From: Chromera velia
Lineage: Eukaryota; Sar; Chromeraceae
Assembly (NCBI GenBank): GCA_018398765.1
Contig: JAHBMJ010002106.1
Coordinates: 1 to 22,737 of the forward strand
Length of the DNA: 22,737 bases
Direction of reading: 5' to 3'
Position 1 is the first letter of the stretch; every line of letters starts with the position of its first letter. Of the stretch, positions 9,709-19,835 are shown piece after piece. The notes under the pieces were generated by a model. The model was not told the origin of the DNA. It made no database searches and worked only from the letters and a program-made list of their open reading frames with translations. A program made the translations under genes and the position numbers.

Positions 9709-11266
9709 CTACAATTTTTCCAATACCCCCCACCAACTCGGAGGCAATTCATCCAGAAGGTACCTGTACTCTGGGGCCTTCGAAAAAAGCAGACCCAGCC
9801 TCTTCACTTCATCATTCGTGAATCGGTCCTGTTCCTCCTCTATGTACGTCAACACACTCTTCTTGATACGATCCCGATCCACAGGCACGGCCAGTGCCGT
9901 CTCCTCCCCCTGCGGCATCTCCTCAGGAGACACGGCCAACGGCTCGTCGGTCTCAAACACAACCCCACGACCCATGAGGTCCTGTCGGGTCATCAACCCC
10001 ACAGGCGCCTCCCTCGGCCGAGATACCGGAGAGGCACTCGATGGAGATGAGGAGGCCTCCTTCCCCTCTCCTCCCGCGTCTGCCTCCTTCCCTTCCGATA
10101 GCCCCTCTGCCTCTGCAGGCGGAAGGAAGTCGACTGAAGGAGGGAGGAACCCTCCCCTAACGCACCCCAGGACAAAGGTCATGAATTCGTCTCTGGGCAT
10201 GTCCCCCAGCCTCTCTGATAGGGAGACCGCCATTCGCGAGAGAACATGGAGACAATTCTGCAGACACAGAGCCAAGACCATCTCATCGCGTTCCTTTACA
10301 CGCACCCAGACAGGCACGCTTCGCTGGGAGTCCCCACACTGTTCTTTTCTCCTGGAATGGCAAACCGCCACAAAAAAGTGAGTTGAAATTGAATTGTGCT
10401 CACACGGCAGCACCCGCATGCAGAGAGAAGAGAAACATGATCGAGAGGAGAGAAAGAACCAAACCGTCATGACACAAAAGGAAAATGCAAAAGAACAGCA
10501 AAGAGAGGGCAGTAAGTTGCTCTGCTCTGCAGCGAGCTGGAAAAGTGCCTATGCTGATGCGTGCATCTAGATGTGTTTGCGCATGTTCAGAAAGAAAAGA
10601 GGAGCAGAGGAACGACGAAAGGAAGAAAGGTCAAAGAACAAAGAGGGGATGCTACACACACGACTGCACGCCGGCAAGGACAGAAAAACCAAAGAGAGGA
10701 GGGAGCTTAAGGGAGGCTGCACACAAAATGCGTCACATCCGTTTTTCGGGCCTTCGCCCCCTCCCTCTTCCCTCCATCCTGACCATCGGAAGAGCCTGGG
10801 TCAACCGCGCGAAGTCCCCTCCCTTGAAGTGCTCGATGGATCCCTCAATCTGCCCTCAAACACATACATTGAATGCATGATGAACAAAGACACATGGAAA
10901 TGGGTGAGCAATTTATTGTTGTTGTATCGTACAGATAGAGACACAGACGAAATTTTCTCTTATTTTTCTCTCTCTTTTTCTCTTTTCATACACACACAGA
11001 GACGGGCAGCACGCTGTGAGTGCACTTGAGACGCACTCTGTGGTTTTTTTACACCGAGGCGCACAGACAAAGTCCGAAGGGGCTCTTGGACTCACCCGCA
11101 GAGCGAACGCGTGTTTGTTGCAATTCCTTTCTTCTCTCTCGTCACAACATTCACAGCCAACGACAGGAAGGCCTATATGCAGATCCACTCACATGGATGA
11201 CAGAGGGGGAAGGAAGGAAGGAAGGAAGGAAGGAAGGAAGGACGAAAGAAAGAAAGAAAGAAAGAA

Positions 11267-11297
<31 letters not shown>

Positions 11298-12684
11298 GAA
11301 GGAAGAACAAACGAACGAACGAACGAATGAACGAACGAACGAACGAACGAACGAAAGAAAGACAAAACGACAAAAAGAGACGGGGGCGAAGCGGAAGTCA
11401 AATAAGTATTACGAATGAGTAGTTGTTTTCTGTTGGCTGGATTTTGCGCTCAGACAGGCATCAGAGCTGACAGAGAGTAACTGACATCCAAGAGCCTCTC
11501 TACATCAAGTTAATCAGAGCTCCTCACTTTTACAGACACACACAAGCTGGTTAACTAGGAAATATATAAAATAAAAACGACACGGGGAGAGAAACGAACT
11601 CCCACTCCGCACACTCCATCGCTCTCATTTTCCTTCCGTACAGGCACCCACAGAAAAAACACAACCGAACACCTAGCTCCCCATGCACCCCCTCCCCCAC
11701 ACAAAAAGTAAGACTTACCAATGGGAGGAGCACCGGCGTGACCCTCCTGACCCTTCCCAGCCTGCCCCAAATCCATGCCACCCGGGCAATCTGCTTCGGG
11801 GGCAGTCCCGCCATCCTCTTGGGATTACAGAAATCTTCCTCTGCAAACGCTACCAGCTGCAGAGGGTAGATGCGCAGACGGACCAGGGCCCAGAGATTGT
11901 TCAGAGTGTCTGCGAGAGACGTCTCGCTGTAACGTCGTTCGATCTCCGGAAGGAGGAGACGGACAAGGTGGGTATCCTGTTTAGTGTCCCCCGTCATCGC
12001 ATGGTCCCCTATCGTGACCAGAATGTCCGACAACTCCCCCGCCTCATACTCCTTGATTCCCTCTTCAATTTTCGGCACAACTTTTTCCAACAACCCCTTT
12101 GCCTCTTTCAGATCATCCAACATCATATTGTACGCTCGGAAAATGGCCATATAGTTCAAAGTCGAGAACTTGTCTTGATCCATGACCAGCTCTATCTGTT
12201 TAGTCACTGCCTTCCAAAATCGTTTGTTCTTTCTCTGCATCTTGATCATGGGCATCAAGATGAGAACGAGGTACCGCGCTTCCCAATACTTCATGTTGCG
12301 GGTGGAAACCTCGGCGAGGATCCACTCGAGAATCTTCTGCCGCACTGGCAGCTTGGCATAAGCGGTAATGAGCATTTGTTGCTGGTACGGATACATATAG
12401 GGCGACTGGGTCCAGATCTGTCTCTCTAGATGGGGCAGGAGGGTGTCCTCTACGAACGTTTCCGGTACCCTTCCCACCACCTGCACTGCCTTCTTCTCAT
12501 CACTTGGTTGCTCCTCCAAATCCTTCTGGGACCCAAACTGCCACTTTCCAAGCAGAGAGCTGAGGGCAAAGTGGCGGCGCGACTCTAAAGAACAGAGACG
12601 CAAACTGCCCCCCCCTACTCCTCCATGGAGACTGAGCGGTCCTCCGAGGCTCCGAAGAGCGTTCTTCACCAGAGAGGACCGCAT
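9709..12684 (-). CDS. Probable mitochondrial helical-repeat (FASTK/heptatricopeptide-like) protein, three exons
   Basis: Exon 1 runs 12684-11719 (322 codons), starts at ATG 12684-12682 and ends TTG|GTAAGT in phase 0. Exon 2 begins at 10849 after GGGCAG and continues LLPL into IEGSIEHFKGG without loss of phase. The last exon ends at TAG 9709-9711. A phase-consistent join is 10849-10737 to 10351-9709 (573 residues). An alternative is 10849-10784 to 10257-9709. The first ~50 residues are rich in Arg, Ser and Leu with almost no acidic residues, as in mitochondrial presequences. The body is built of paired amphipathic helices (for example TLNNLWALVRLRIYP, ARVAWIWGRLGRV), like the repeats of FASTK/RAP-type organellar RNA proteins. 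No RAP domain is visible in the last exon, which holds a low-complexity Glu/Ser/Pro insert. It is divergent from the methyltransferase gene. The family is an inference from helix pattern. Confidence 0.68.
10850..11718 (-). other. Intron 1 of the helical-repeat gene, with microsatellites
   Basis: The donor GTAAGT lies at 11718-11713 and the acceptor CAG ends at 10850, both read on the minus strand. The intron holds the tetranucleotide tract at 11208-11362 and pyrimidine- and purine-rich sequence. No other coding exon was recognised in it, although one cannot be excluded. Confidence 0.65.
11208..11362. repeat. Compound tetranucleotide microsatellite (GGAA)n-(GAAA)n-(GAAC)n
   Basis: GGAA units (about 11211-11240) pass into GAAA units (about 11244-11296) and then GAAC units (about 11309-11354), with short GAAA runs at the end. 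Adjacent blocks differ by one base per unit. Long open frames on both strands here (poly-Lys/Glu/Arg or Ser/Phe) are repeat artefacts. Confidence 0.97.
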
Positions 12685-13409
12685 TCTATTCGACAAAAGG
12701 GAAGGGGCAGACTCAGGTAGAAAAAAATGCTCCTCAAAAGAAATAGATTCCTGAAGGAACTCCTGAACACCAGAAAGAAGATCGCCTCAAACAGGAAGAG
12801 ACAAAAGTTTCCTCCCTTCACCTCCTCCCGTCTCCGACGCGCCTGCCGGGACGGTTGATTCAAGCAGCCGGCAGGTTCCCTCAAAAGCTGAAGTGCCAGT
12901 GATCAATGTGCAGAATCTACAATAATCCATACACCAGCTGTGCCTCCCAGCCAGCTCACACATGACATCTGCTCTGCGAAAAAATTAAAAGTCGGAAGTT
13001 CGATCTCAAAACTTCTTGCCATCTTTTTGCCAACTGCCTGCGCGGCGGCGCGCGTTTAATTCCACATCGATCGATCATGCAGTGCATATTGCAGTGCATA
13101 TATGATCATGCATCGATCGAAATGATGCATGGCGCCGCCGCATCTGTGACTCTTGTCAGACTCTCAGAGTCACAGCATGTCAGCCAGCAAGTATACGTGC
13201 TTTGGTTCCTCTTTCAACAACTGCATGGCCTCCTTGTTTGGCAAGAGGTCGACGATCTTGACTTGGGCCCATCAGTCCGACTCGTACCTTTCCAAAAGGA
13301 GCGCAATCGATCCACACATCGACCGGTGGTAAAAGACTCAGTGTTGTTGAACTTTAATTCCTTGCACGGCGTTTTTTTTTTTTTTCCGCTTCTGCTTGAT
13401 CAGGGAGCC
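12685..13409. promoter_or_regulatory. Shared divergent promoter region
   Basis: The two start codons, 12684 (minus) and 13410 (plus), face away from each other with 725 bases between. The region contains a CpG-rich patch (13041-13054) and the inverted repeat at 13066-13122. A T-run at 13372-13386 is followed by TTGATCAG just before the plus-strand ATG. That last arrangement resembles the 3' end of an intron, so the methyltransferase mRNA may have a spliced 5' leader. No TATA box was clear. Confidence 0.5.
13066..13122. repeat. Interrupted inverted repeat TCGATCGAT...ATCGATCGA
   Basis: Left arm TCGATCGATCATG and right arm CATGCATCGATCGA flank a centre containing two direct copies of AGTGCATAT, at 13081 and 13093. 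GATCAT/ATGATC steps extend the symmetry. This could be a regulatory site or an extruding hairpin in the divergent promoter. Confidence 0.75.
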
Positions 13410-14268
13410 ATGCGTGTTCTGGGGCTCTGTCTTCCCGCCCTCCTTGGCCTTGCCGGGTCGCATTTAGCGACTCAGCAGACAGAGGCTCCATTGCTTGCTT
13501 TTGCACGGGGTGGGTGGGGGGGGCATTCAGGAGACGGTCGACATCCATCTCGGAGGAGACGGGAAAGTGACGACAAGAAAGAGGCAGCCAACAGACGAGG
13601 AAAATGGAATAGAGGGAACCAGAGAGGCAGAAGCAGTCCCCTCTACCCACCCGATTTCTTGCCTTCAGAAACAGACCGGAGGTACTTTGCGCCGTGTGCC
13701 AAGGGACTCGAGGGTGTGCTGGAAGAAGAGCTGCGGAACCCTTTGATTGGAGCGAAGGGCATTCTGCCTTCTTCCAGAGGGGTCTCCTTTTGGGGAGACG
13801 TCGAGACGGGATACCGAGCCTGTCTCTGGTTGCGCTCAGCCAGTCGTGTTCTTGAAAGTCTTACCAGAGGTCCCCAACCGGCAGACGGGCCCAGCGAGCT
13901 CTACAACCTCGCCCGAGATTGCGCTGACTGGACGGGCATGATCCGGGTAGATGATACAGTCGCGTGTGATGCCAAGATCGGGGAGGGTGTGCCTGGTCGT
14001 TTGTCTCACAACCACTTCTCTGGGCTGACGATCAAGAATGCCATCGTGGACGCATTCAGAAGGGAATACAGGGGGCGGCGCCCCTCTGTCGAAACCGAGG
14101 CCCCCGTCCTTCCCGTCTCCGCCTATCTGCATAAGTCAGTGTGTGGTTGTGTGCGTGTGGGGTGGTGTCTGGCTGGCTGGCTGGCTGGCTGACTGACTGT
14201 CTGTTTGTATCATGGAAAGGAGAAGAGAGGGAAATGGAACTGATGGACAGGTCTGTCGGTCTCTTTCT

Positions 14269-14305
<37 letters not shown>

Positions 14306-15952
14306 ATTCTCCCCTCCACTCTCTTTCTATCTTTCTTTCTCCCTTTTTCTTTTGTTCTTTCTCTCTTCTCTCTGTGTCTCCTTTTGCGCCTTTCTCTCTT
14401 CCCCCCTCTCTCTGGCCGTGAGTGTGTCTGTGCGTGCACGCGCGCGTGCGTAGATGGGTATGTATTAATATGGGTCGGTGAATGTGCATGTACGAATGTG
14501 TGTTTATTCGTGTCTCGACCCCGAATGCTATGTCTCTCTCTGGATCTTCCCCTCTTGGCTGCAGAGGCACCGCCGAGGTCTTCCGTTGTCTCTCTGGAGC
14601 GGCAGCTCTCCACAAGAGAGGCTACCGGCAACAAATGCACAGGACCGCACTGAAGGAAAATGTGGCGGCGGGGCTTCTGGCACTCGCAGGTCGGTCGGTC
14701 AGTGGGCGGGAGAGTGGATGCATGGGTGCATGAGGAGAGAACGAGAAGCGGATGCGGTGTCTTGCCTGTTGTTCATGGAATGTCTTTCTTTGAAGTATAA
14801 GAATGAATGAAATAAACACCTACCTCGAAATCATACGAAAGTGAGGGAAAGTTAAGGTCGATCTCTGCCTGGAGGGCTGATGGGCGGATTCCTGTCTACT
14901 GTCTTTTGTGTTGCGCTCAAAGACCGACGGATAGTCTCTCCTCGTGTGTGTGTTGGGGAGCTGGGGGGGGCGGAATGCATTGAACAATTTCGTGCACTCG
15001 TGCGTTTGTGGGTTTGTTTGCTTGTTTATTTTGGTATAAGTACGGGTGTGTGCAGGATGGCAGGAGCAAGTGGATCGTTTCTACGAAAGTGGCGGGATGG
15101 GTGAGAGTCCTCTGCTGTGCGACCCGATGTGCGGCTCTGGCACGATTGCAATCGAGGCAGCACTGATGGCTGTGAGACGGGCACCTGGTCTTGTGAGGCT
15201 TCAGAGGGGGCGGGGGCAATGGGATGGTAGGGAACTTGGGCAGGAGACGGAGCTGTGCGAGGCTGCCTATCCGTTTATGCTTTGGAATGATTTTCAGAGT
15301 GTGACTTTTCATCGGGTGGTCAGGGAGGCGGAGGAAGTCGAGAAGGAAGCTCGGAAGGTTTGGAGAGAAATGAATGGGCCTGAGGGGGTGGCTGCTTTGG
15401 GAAATGATTGGCACGGGGGTGCTCTGACTCTAGCTCGGCGAGACGCGAAGGCTGCAGGTGTTGCAGATTTGATCAGGTTCGTAGGTGTGCTTTGTTTGGG
15501 GGGGGGGGCAGAATGGGGGTCTCAATCTGTACCCGTGTTATTTGGTATTTGTCTTGAGTTTCTGATGTGGTTAGGAGATGCGAGCGGAAGTGCGTGACGA
15601 GTTTGGGTGAAAATGAGCAAAAGCGGGGGGGGGGATCCAGTGAGAAAAGAAGGAATGCATGTCAATCAAACCGTTTCGTCCTAGCTGCACCTTAATTTCA
15701 TGCCCATTTGCGTTTCATTCTACTTCCCTGAATGGAGATTTCATCGGAATTAAACAAAACCCCAAAGGAAAGAAGATACACTTTTTTTTTTCAAATGCCC
15801 CCATTCCCTCCCTCCTTCCTGTTCTTTGAAGATACCTTGTTCTTCTTCTTCTCACACCCGCTGACTTTTTTTCAATGTGCGCGTACATGCAAGCTGATGT
15901 GTGTTTATGTAGGTGCTTGTGTATGTGTGTGCATGTGTGTGTCTGTCTGTCT

Positions 15953-15985
<33 letters not shown>

Positions 15986-16774
15986 NGTGTGTGTGTGTGT
16001 GTGTGTGTGTCTGTGTGTGTCTGTGTGTGTCTGTGTGTGTGTACGTCGTCTTCTATTCCTTTTCCCTGACCTCTCCCTTCCCTCCCGTGCAGGTTCACTG
16101 AGGACGACGTGGCGCACTGGCGTCTCTCCGTGGGAAGTGCACGGGGGCCCTGCCACCTGCCGTCTCTGTTCGTGACGAACCCCCCGTGGGACCACCGACT
16201 GGGCATTGCCGTGCCCCGGCCTGAAAGGAGACGGGAGGGGGAGAAGGAGGAGAAGGAAGGGGAAGAAGAGGCACTGGTAAATGAGGGGGGAAGTGAAGAA
16301 GCAGATGTTGGGAGTGATTTGGATTCAGAAGAAGATTTGGATTCATGGGTTCGTTTGGGTTCTTTCTTCAGGAGCGAGGCTTCAGGTAGGGATGCGTGGG
16401 TGTTGACTGGAGACGGCTCTCTGTTTCCTCGATTGAGGGTGCAGATGGGGAGAAGGAAACCGAAGCAACTTTCCGTCTCCGGGGCCCAGCTGCTGTTTGC
16501 ACGTTTCCCGATTTTCTCTCATGAGCAGAGGAGGCAGTTGGACGAAAAAATGAAAGCCAAATGGGCACAGAGGGAGGAAGCGATGAGACTGGAAGAGCTC
16601 CCCCACAGGTCCCCCCTTGGTATCCCCCCCCCCCTCCAGTTGGATGACATCCTTGCAGTGGGATCTGATGAGACAAATCTGGAAGAAGACAATTCAGAGT
16701 TTGACAAGCATTCTCCAGAAGAATTGTCTGTGAATGAAAAGACAGCACAAGGCAGAAAAGAAATGATTTTGTGA
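13410..16774 (+). CDS. THUMP/RlmL-type 23S rRNA guanine-N2 methyltransferase homologue, four exons
   Basis: Exons 13410-14134, 14565-14689, 15056-15476 and 16093-16774 have GT-AG boundaries and join in phase to 650 residues ending in TGA. Residues 1-20 form a signal peptide (MRVLGLCLPALLGLAG). An Arg/Gly-rich, transit-like region follows to about residue 80. Then come the N-terminal RlmL module (RYFAPCAKGLEGVLEEEL, GVSFWGDVETGYRACLWLR), a THUMP domain ending AAALHKRGYR, motif I DPMCGSGTIAIEAALM (about residue 306), motif IV TNPPWDHRLG (about 450), and a distal WVLTGDGSLF segment as in RlmL. These enzymes transfer methyl from S-adenosylmethionine to a guanine N2 of large-subunit rRNA. The protein has an acidic insert after motif IV and a ~75-residue charged tail, and lacks the RlmK half. 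The leader suggests plastid import (inference). An in-frame ATG exists at 13077, but the signal peptide favours 13410. Confidence 0.9.
14135..14564 (+). other. Intron 1 of the methyltransferase gene
   Basis: Donor AA|GTCAGT and acceptor GGCTGCAG|A. Phase 2 joins LHK to GTAEVF, restoring the THUMP continuity expected for RlmL. It holds a TGGC tetranucleotide run (14168-14195) and a CT run (14274-14302). No other gene is seen in it. Confidence 0.85.
14168..14302. repeat. (TGGC)n and (CT)n simple repeats in intron 1
   Basis: TGGC units at 14168-14191 turn into TGAC and TGTC units. About 29 bases of CT dinucleotide follow at 14274-14302, within a wider pyrimidine-rich stretch. Confidence 0.93.
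14690..15055 (+). other. Intron 2 of the methyltransferase gene
   Basis: Donor GCAG|GTCGGT and acceptor GTGTGCAG|GA. Phase 1 gives ALAGWQEQ across the junction. No other feature is evident in it. Confidence 0.85.
15477..16092 (+). other. Intron 3 of the methyltransferase gene
   Basis: Donor ATCAG|GTTCGT and acceptor GTGCAG|GTTCAC. Phase 2 gives LIRFTEDD across the junction. The intron contains the GT microsatellite and the only ambiguous base of the window, at 15986. Confidence 0.85.
15901..16042. repeat. (GT)n microsatellite with one undetermined base
   Basis: GT dinucleotides with TGTC interruptions. The N at 15986 lies in the purest part, consistent with a sequencing or assembly problem, so the true length may differ. 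Confidence 0.97.
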
Positions 16775-17929
16775 TTTTATGCATGCACTTCACCTAGACT
16801 TACATGCACTACATACTAGACTACATATGCAACGAGCTGGTTACCAATCTTGACTAGTAGGTGATCATTTGAATGATTCATTTCTGAAAGTGATTGGTAT
16901 TGATTGGTAATCAAAAAAGGTTGGTAATCAATTCGATGTGGATTAGTTACAAATCTTCGTATCTAATCACTGATAAAAAGTTTATCCTAGGATATGATAC
17001 GATTTAATCATGTTCTGCATTGGTGCGGCGTTCTATGATCCACTACCCAGTCTACTACCTAGTTTTTTTTATACATCAGTCTATTAAATTCAAACTTTCA
17101 GGTGTTATACTAGTTTTTTGACCTAGTTTTTGACTAATTTAAAAGAAATGTGTTACAAATTCACTAGTAAATTCACGGTATTCACCTCTGGATTCACCTG
17201 AGCGACTGCATCTAGGACTGCATGCATGAGTCGCGCAGTGTCGGTACAACAAACACAGTAATCAATTAGCTATACTAATAAGCAAATAGTAGTAGCTAAG
17301 CTGCCTTAGAAGCTGCTAGTGACAGTTAAGTACTACAAGTAGCTGCACTCAGGGTTGCGATCACTACCAGTAATGACCTTTCGTTGCCGGCAATTGCCGG
17401 TCTGCCGGCAATGGACATTTCTGACTTAGTCACTGCCGAAAAAAAAAAGGTAAAAAAATAAGTCTCAAAAAAAATTTTTTGGACTGTCGTACTGTTTAAA
17501 CCTATAAACGGACTTTGTACAGTGTATATAAACTAACTCCAACAGATAATGACCCTCGGATTTTATCATTGAACTCTAACTTTCTCTGCTATCGACTGTT
17601 AGTCGTTCTGCCGGTGGCGACAAGCTCTGCTGGCAATTGCCATCCTACCGGCAATCGCTTTTCTCTGCCGCCGAAAAAAAAAAGTAACCCTGGTCACAGC
17701 TAATTAAGTCAGTGAATTCAAATGTTTTTAAAACTGTTTCTACCATAAGGGGTTCTGGTTTTTAAACCGTTTTTTAATACCTGCAATGGAGTAAGCCACT
17801 ACTGTAAGTGCTCCTAGAAGCGCTGCGTGGTTCGCACAGCAGTATAGGAGATTACCAGCACGCTATGCAACAGGGGCAGAGAAAAGACAAACTCTAAGAC
17901 AAGCTTGTCGGCAGGTATCGATAGAACCG
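16775..17929. other. AT-rich intergenic region without a gene
   Basis: No open frame of coding character is present on either strand. The region is AT-rich with frequent CTAG, ACTAGT and TACTAC words. It holds a direct 11-mer TTGGTAATCAA at 16904 and 16921, and the GCCGGCAATTGCC modules. It separates the convergent 3' ends of the methyltransferase gene and the minus-strand gene ending at 17930. Confidence 0.6.
17386..17687. repeat. Two degenerate GCCGGCAATTGCC plus poly-A modules
   Basis: Module A (17386-17452) has the perfect 14-base palindrome CCGGCAATTGCCGG at 17387-17400, a second TGCCGGCAAT, then CTGCCG and ten A before GGTAA. Module B (17627-17687) repeats the order: TGGCAATTGCC, TACCGGCAAT, then CTGCCGCCG and ten A before GTAA. 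The spacing is about 240 bases. A shared order of motifs plus an A-tail suggests a duplicated element, for example a SINE-like insert or a regulatory module. Confidence 0.75.
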
Positions 17930-19452
17930 CTACTGGATGCTACTGGCTCCTTTGGCACCAGCCTTAGTTGCATGCCACTTCTTCCTCATCCAGAAGTCTG
18001 CAGGGCTTCCGACTTCGTTAATTCCCGACTCGAGCTCTTCTTGTCCGCCTGTCAGAAGAGAGGAAAGGCCGCTTCCTGCCTCTCTTTTTGTTAGCTCCCT
18101 CTCCCTCAGTGGACCCTCACCAGCAGTAGCTGGAAGGGAACAAACCTCTGACATATTCCTCTATCGGCCTTCAGACTTCTTTCATTTTCTACCAAAACCA
18201 GAATGGCGGGAGGGCACGACCGAATGACGCCCCGTTATTCGATCAGTCAATCTACCTCTTCGTTTCTCACCCTCTCTTTGACTTATTTTCTCATTTTCTC
18301 ATATCCCTTCGACGAACTCTCCAACAAACAGGCTATCCAGCAACCACATGCAAACAGGCTCACATCGTAGCCCATCACCCCCTCCCCCCCCTCCCCCTCT
18401 TTGTCCCCTATTTGAAATTTGTACCGTTAAAGCGTCTTCAGATTTCCTTCTTTCTTTCTTTCGTTCCCTTTCCGCTGGAGGCCGAGAACTCCCCCCCCTC
18501 TTTACAAATGCAGTCTGGACGGAACCGCCACTCATTTGTTGCTCTGGTCACCCCCCAATCGTTTTTCTCTTTCGTTTTGTACACAGATGAAAGATGATAG
18601 ACACGCAGACATGAAGACCCAGCCAGCGGGCCATGAGACAATCCAGCCGACAACAGAGCAGCCAAAAGAAGAACACACATGCAAGACAAGACAGAAGAAA
18701 AAGGAAACCTCAGGAACAGATGAAAGAGAGACAGAAGGAAAGAAAGAAAGAGCAGAGAAAGAAGGAAAATTAAGCTGATTGACACACATGTAGACCGCAT
18801 CGACCCTTTTCTTCTTCATTGAATTCATCCAAACCAGTGAAAAGGGGAGGAGAGGAGAGGAGAGATTCGTGACCACGATCATGATAAAGAAGATGAAAAG
18901 AGAACAAGGTAGGAAGAAAAGCAAGAAAGATATACACTCTGCACGCAGAAGGACGGAACGAAGGCTCAAAGAAAAGACAGGGGGGGCTAGCCATACACCA
19001 AATCAGCAGATTGCTGCCTCCTTCCTTTTCTCTAGCCATCCAGGAGCGAATTCTTCAACTGTTTGTCAAGCTCATGCTCCTTCCTTCCTTCACTCTCTCT
19101 TCTCCTGCGCTGCTTGCTTGCTTGCTCGGTCGCAAGTGCCCGACAGAAGGCAAAAGGCGCGAATGACAAAGATGTTGAAGTATTCTGCGAATGAAGAAGA
19201 GAAAGAAAAAGAAGGACCACCTGTGTACTTCTCTTTTCTTCCCTCTCTGGAACAACTTCACCTGTAACTCGTGAAGGAAGGCGAGGCCGCCTCTATGATC
19301 CGTTTCCCTTCCTTCCAGTCTGCTAAAAATTTATGGAAGAAATCGAATGGAGGAAGAAGGGCTGCAGGGGACAGAAAGAACAACGGTGCCTACCAAGTAA
19401 CGAGAGTAAGGCATCCCCCTCCCAGTGCGATGAATGTGGGTGCATGTTTTTG
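17930..19452 (-). CDS. 3' part of an unrecognised spliced gene, four phase-linked exons
   Basis: On the minus strand the exons are 19452-19394 (after GATGCAG, ending TTG|GTAGGC), 19361-19262 (after CTGCAG, ending ACAG|GTGAAG), 19184-19060 (after TTCGCAG, ending ACA|GTTGAA) and 18129-17930 (after CTTCCAG, ending TAG). Phases 1, 2 and 1 match at all three junctions. The first two exons carry protein-like sequence such as HWEGDALLSLLA and FDFFHKFLADWKEGKRIIEA. The last is hydrophilic and ends WHATKAGAKGASSIQ. I recognise no domain. The 32-nt first intron and ~930-nt last intron are unusual together. The exon pair 19452-19262 is best supported, and the donor at 19059 is weak. Confidence 0.45.
18130..19059. 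other. Low-complexity DNA, probable intron of the minus-strand gene
   Basis: On the plus strand most of this stretch is purine-rich (GAAAG and GGAGA words) and 18380-18420 is C-rich. On the minus strand the order is therefore pyrimidine-rich, as in an intron. Open frames such as plus 18580-18778 consist mostly of Lys, Glu and Thr, and I do not accept them as genes. Confidence 0.4.
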
Positions 19453-19557
19453 CTGCATCAGATGGAAGAGAGACAATCACAAACGAAAGGAAGAATGCCA
19501 TCACTCTCCCACACTGCTCTCCCTCCCACCCTTTTCTCTTTCATCTTTCACTTTTAC

Positions 19558-19767
19558 ACAGGCACACAGGAACAGAAGACGAGTGCAACATACACCCGGA
19601 GAAGAGTAGATCGTCTCGCATGGTCTTTCTTTCGGGAAGTCAGTCAGACGGCAAGCACAAAAAACGACAAGAAAGGAAGAAGAGAAAGGATTCTAGGAAA
19701 GGATTGAAAGAGGGAAAAGCACATCCACAAACCTAACGATCACTCACTCACTAATAATACATACACA

Positions 19768-19835
<68 letters not shown>

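Noticed and set aside
11016..11418. Overlapping long frames on both strands rich in Lys/Glu/Arg or Ser/Phe
   Set aside because: They exist only because the tetranucleotide repeat has no stop in several frames.
13077..13409. In-frame upstream ATG extending the methyltransferase by 111 residues
   Set aside because: The extension overlaps the promoter inverted repeat and a T-run, has no conserved pattern, and would bury the signal peptide that begins at 13410.
15715..16206. Frames through the GT tract on both strands
   Set aside because: They are alternating Val/Cys or His/Thr repeats from the microsatellite, and the tract is intronic.
17937..18227. Plus-strand frame with a hydrophobic, signal-like start
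   Set aside because: It is antisense to the last exon of the minus-strand gene, which has an acceptor, matching phase and stop. The plus frame has no supporting neighbours.
18536..18778. Plus-strand frame with an acceptor-like ACAG before ATGAAAGATG
   Set aside because: The product is Lys/Glu/Thr low complexity from purine-rich DNA, and the flanking evidence favours an intron on the minus strand.
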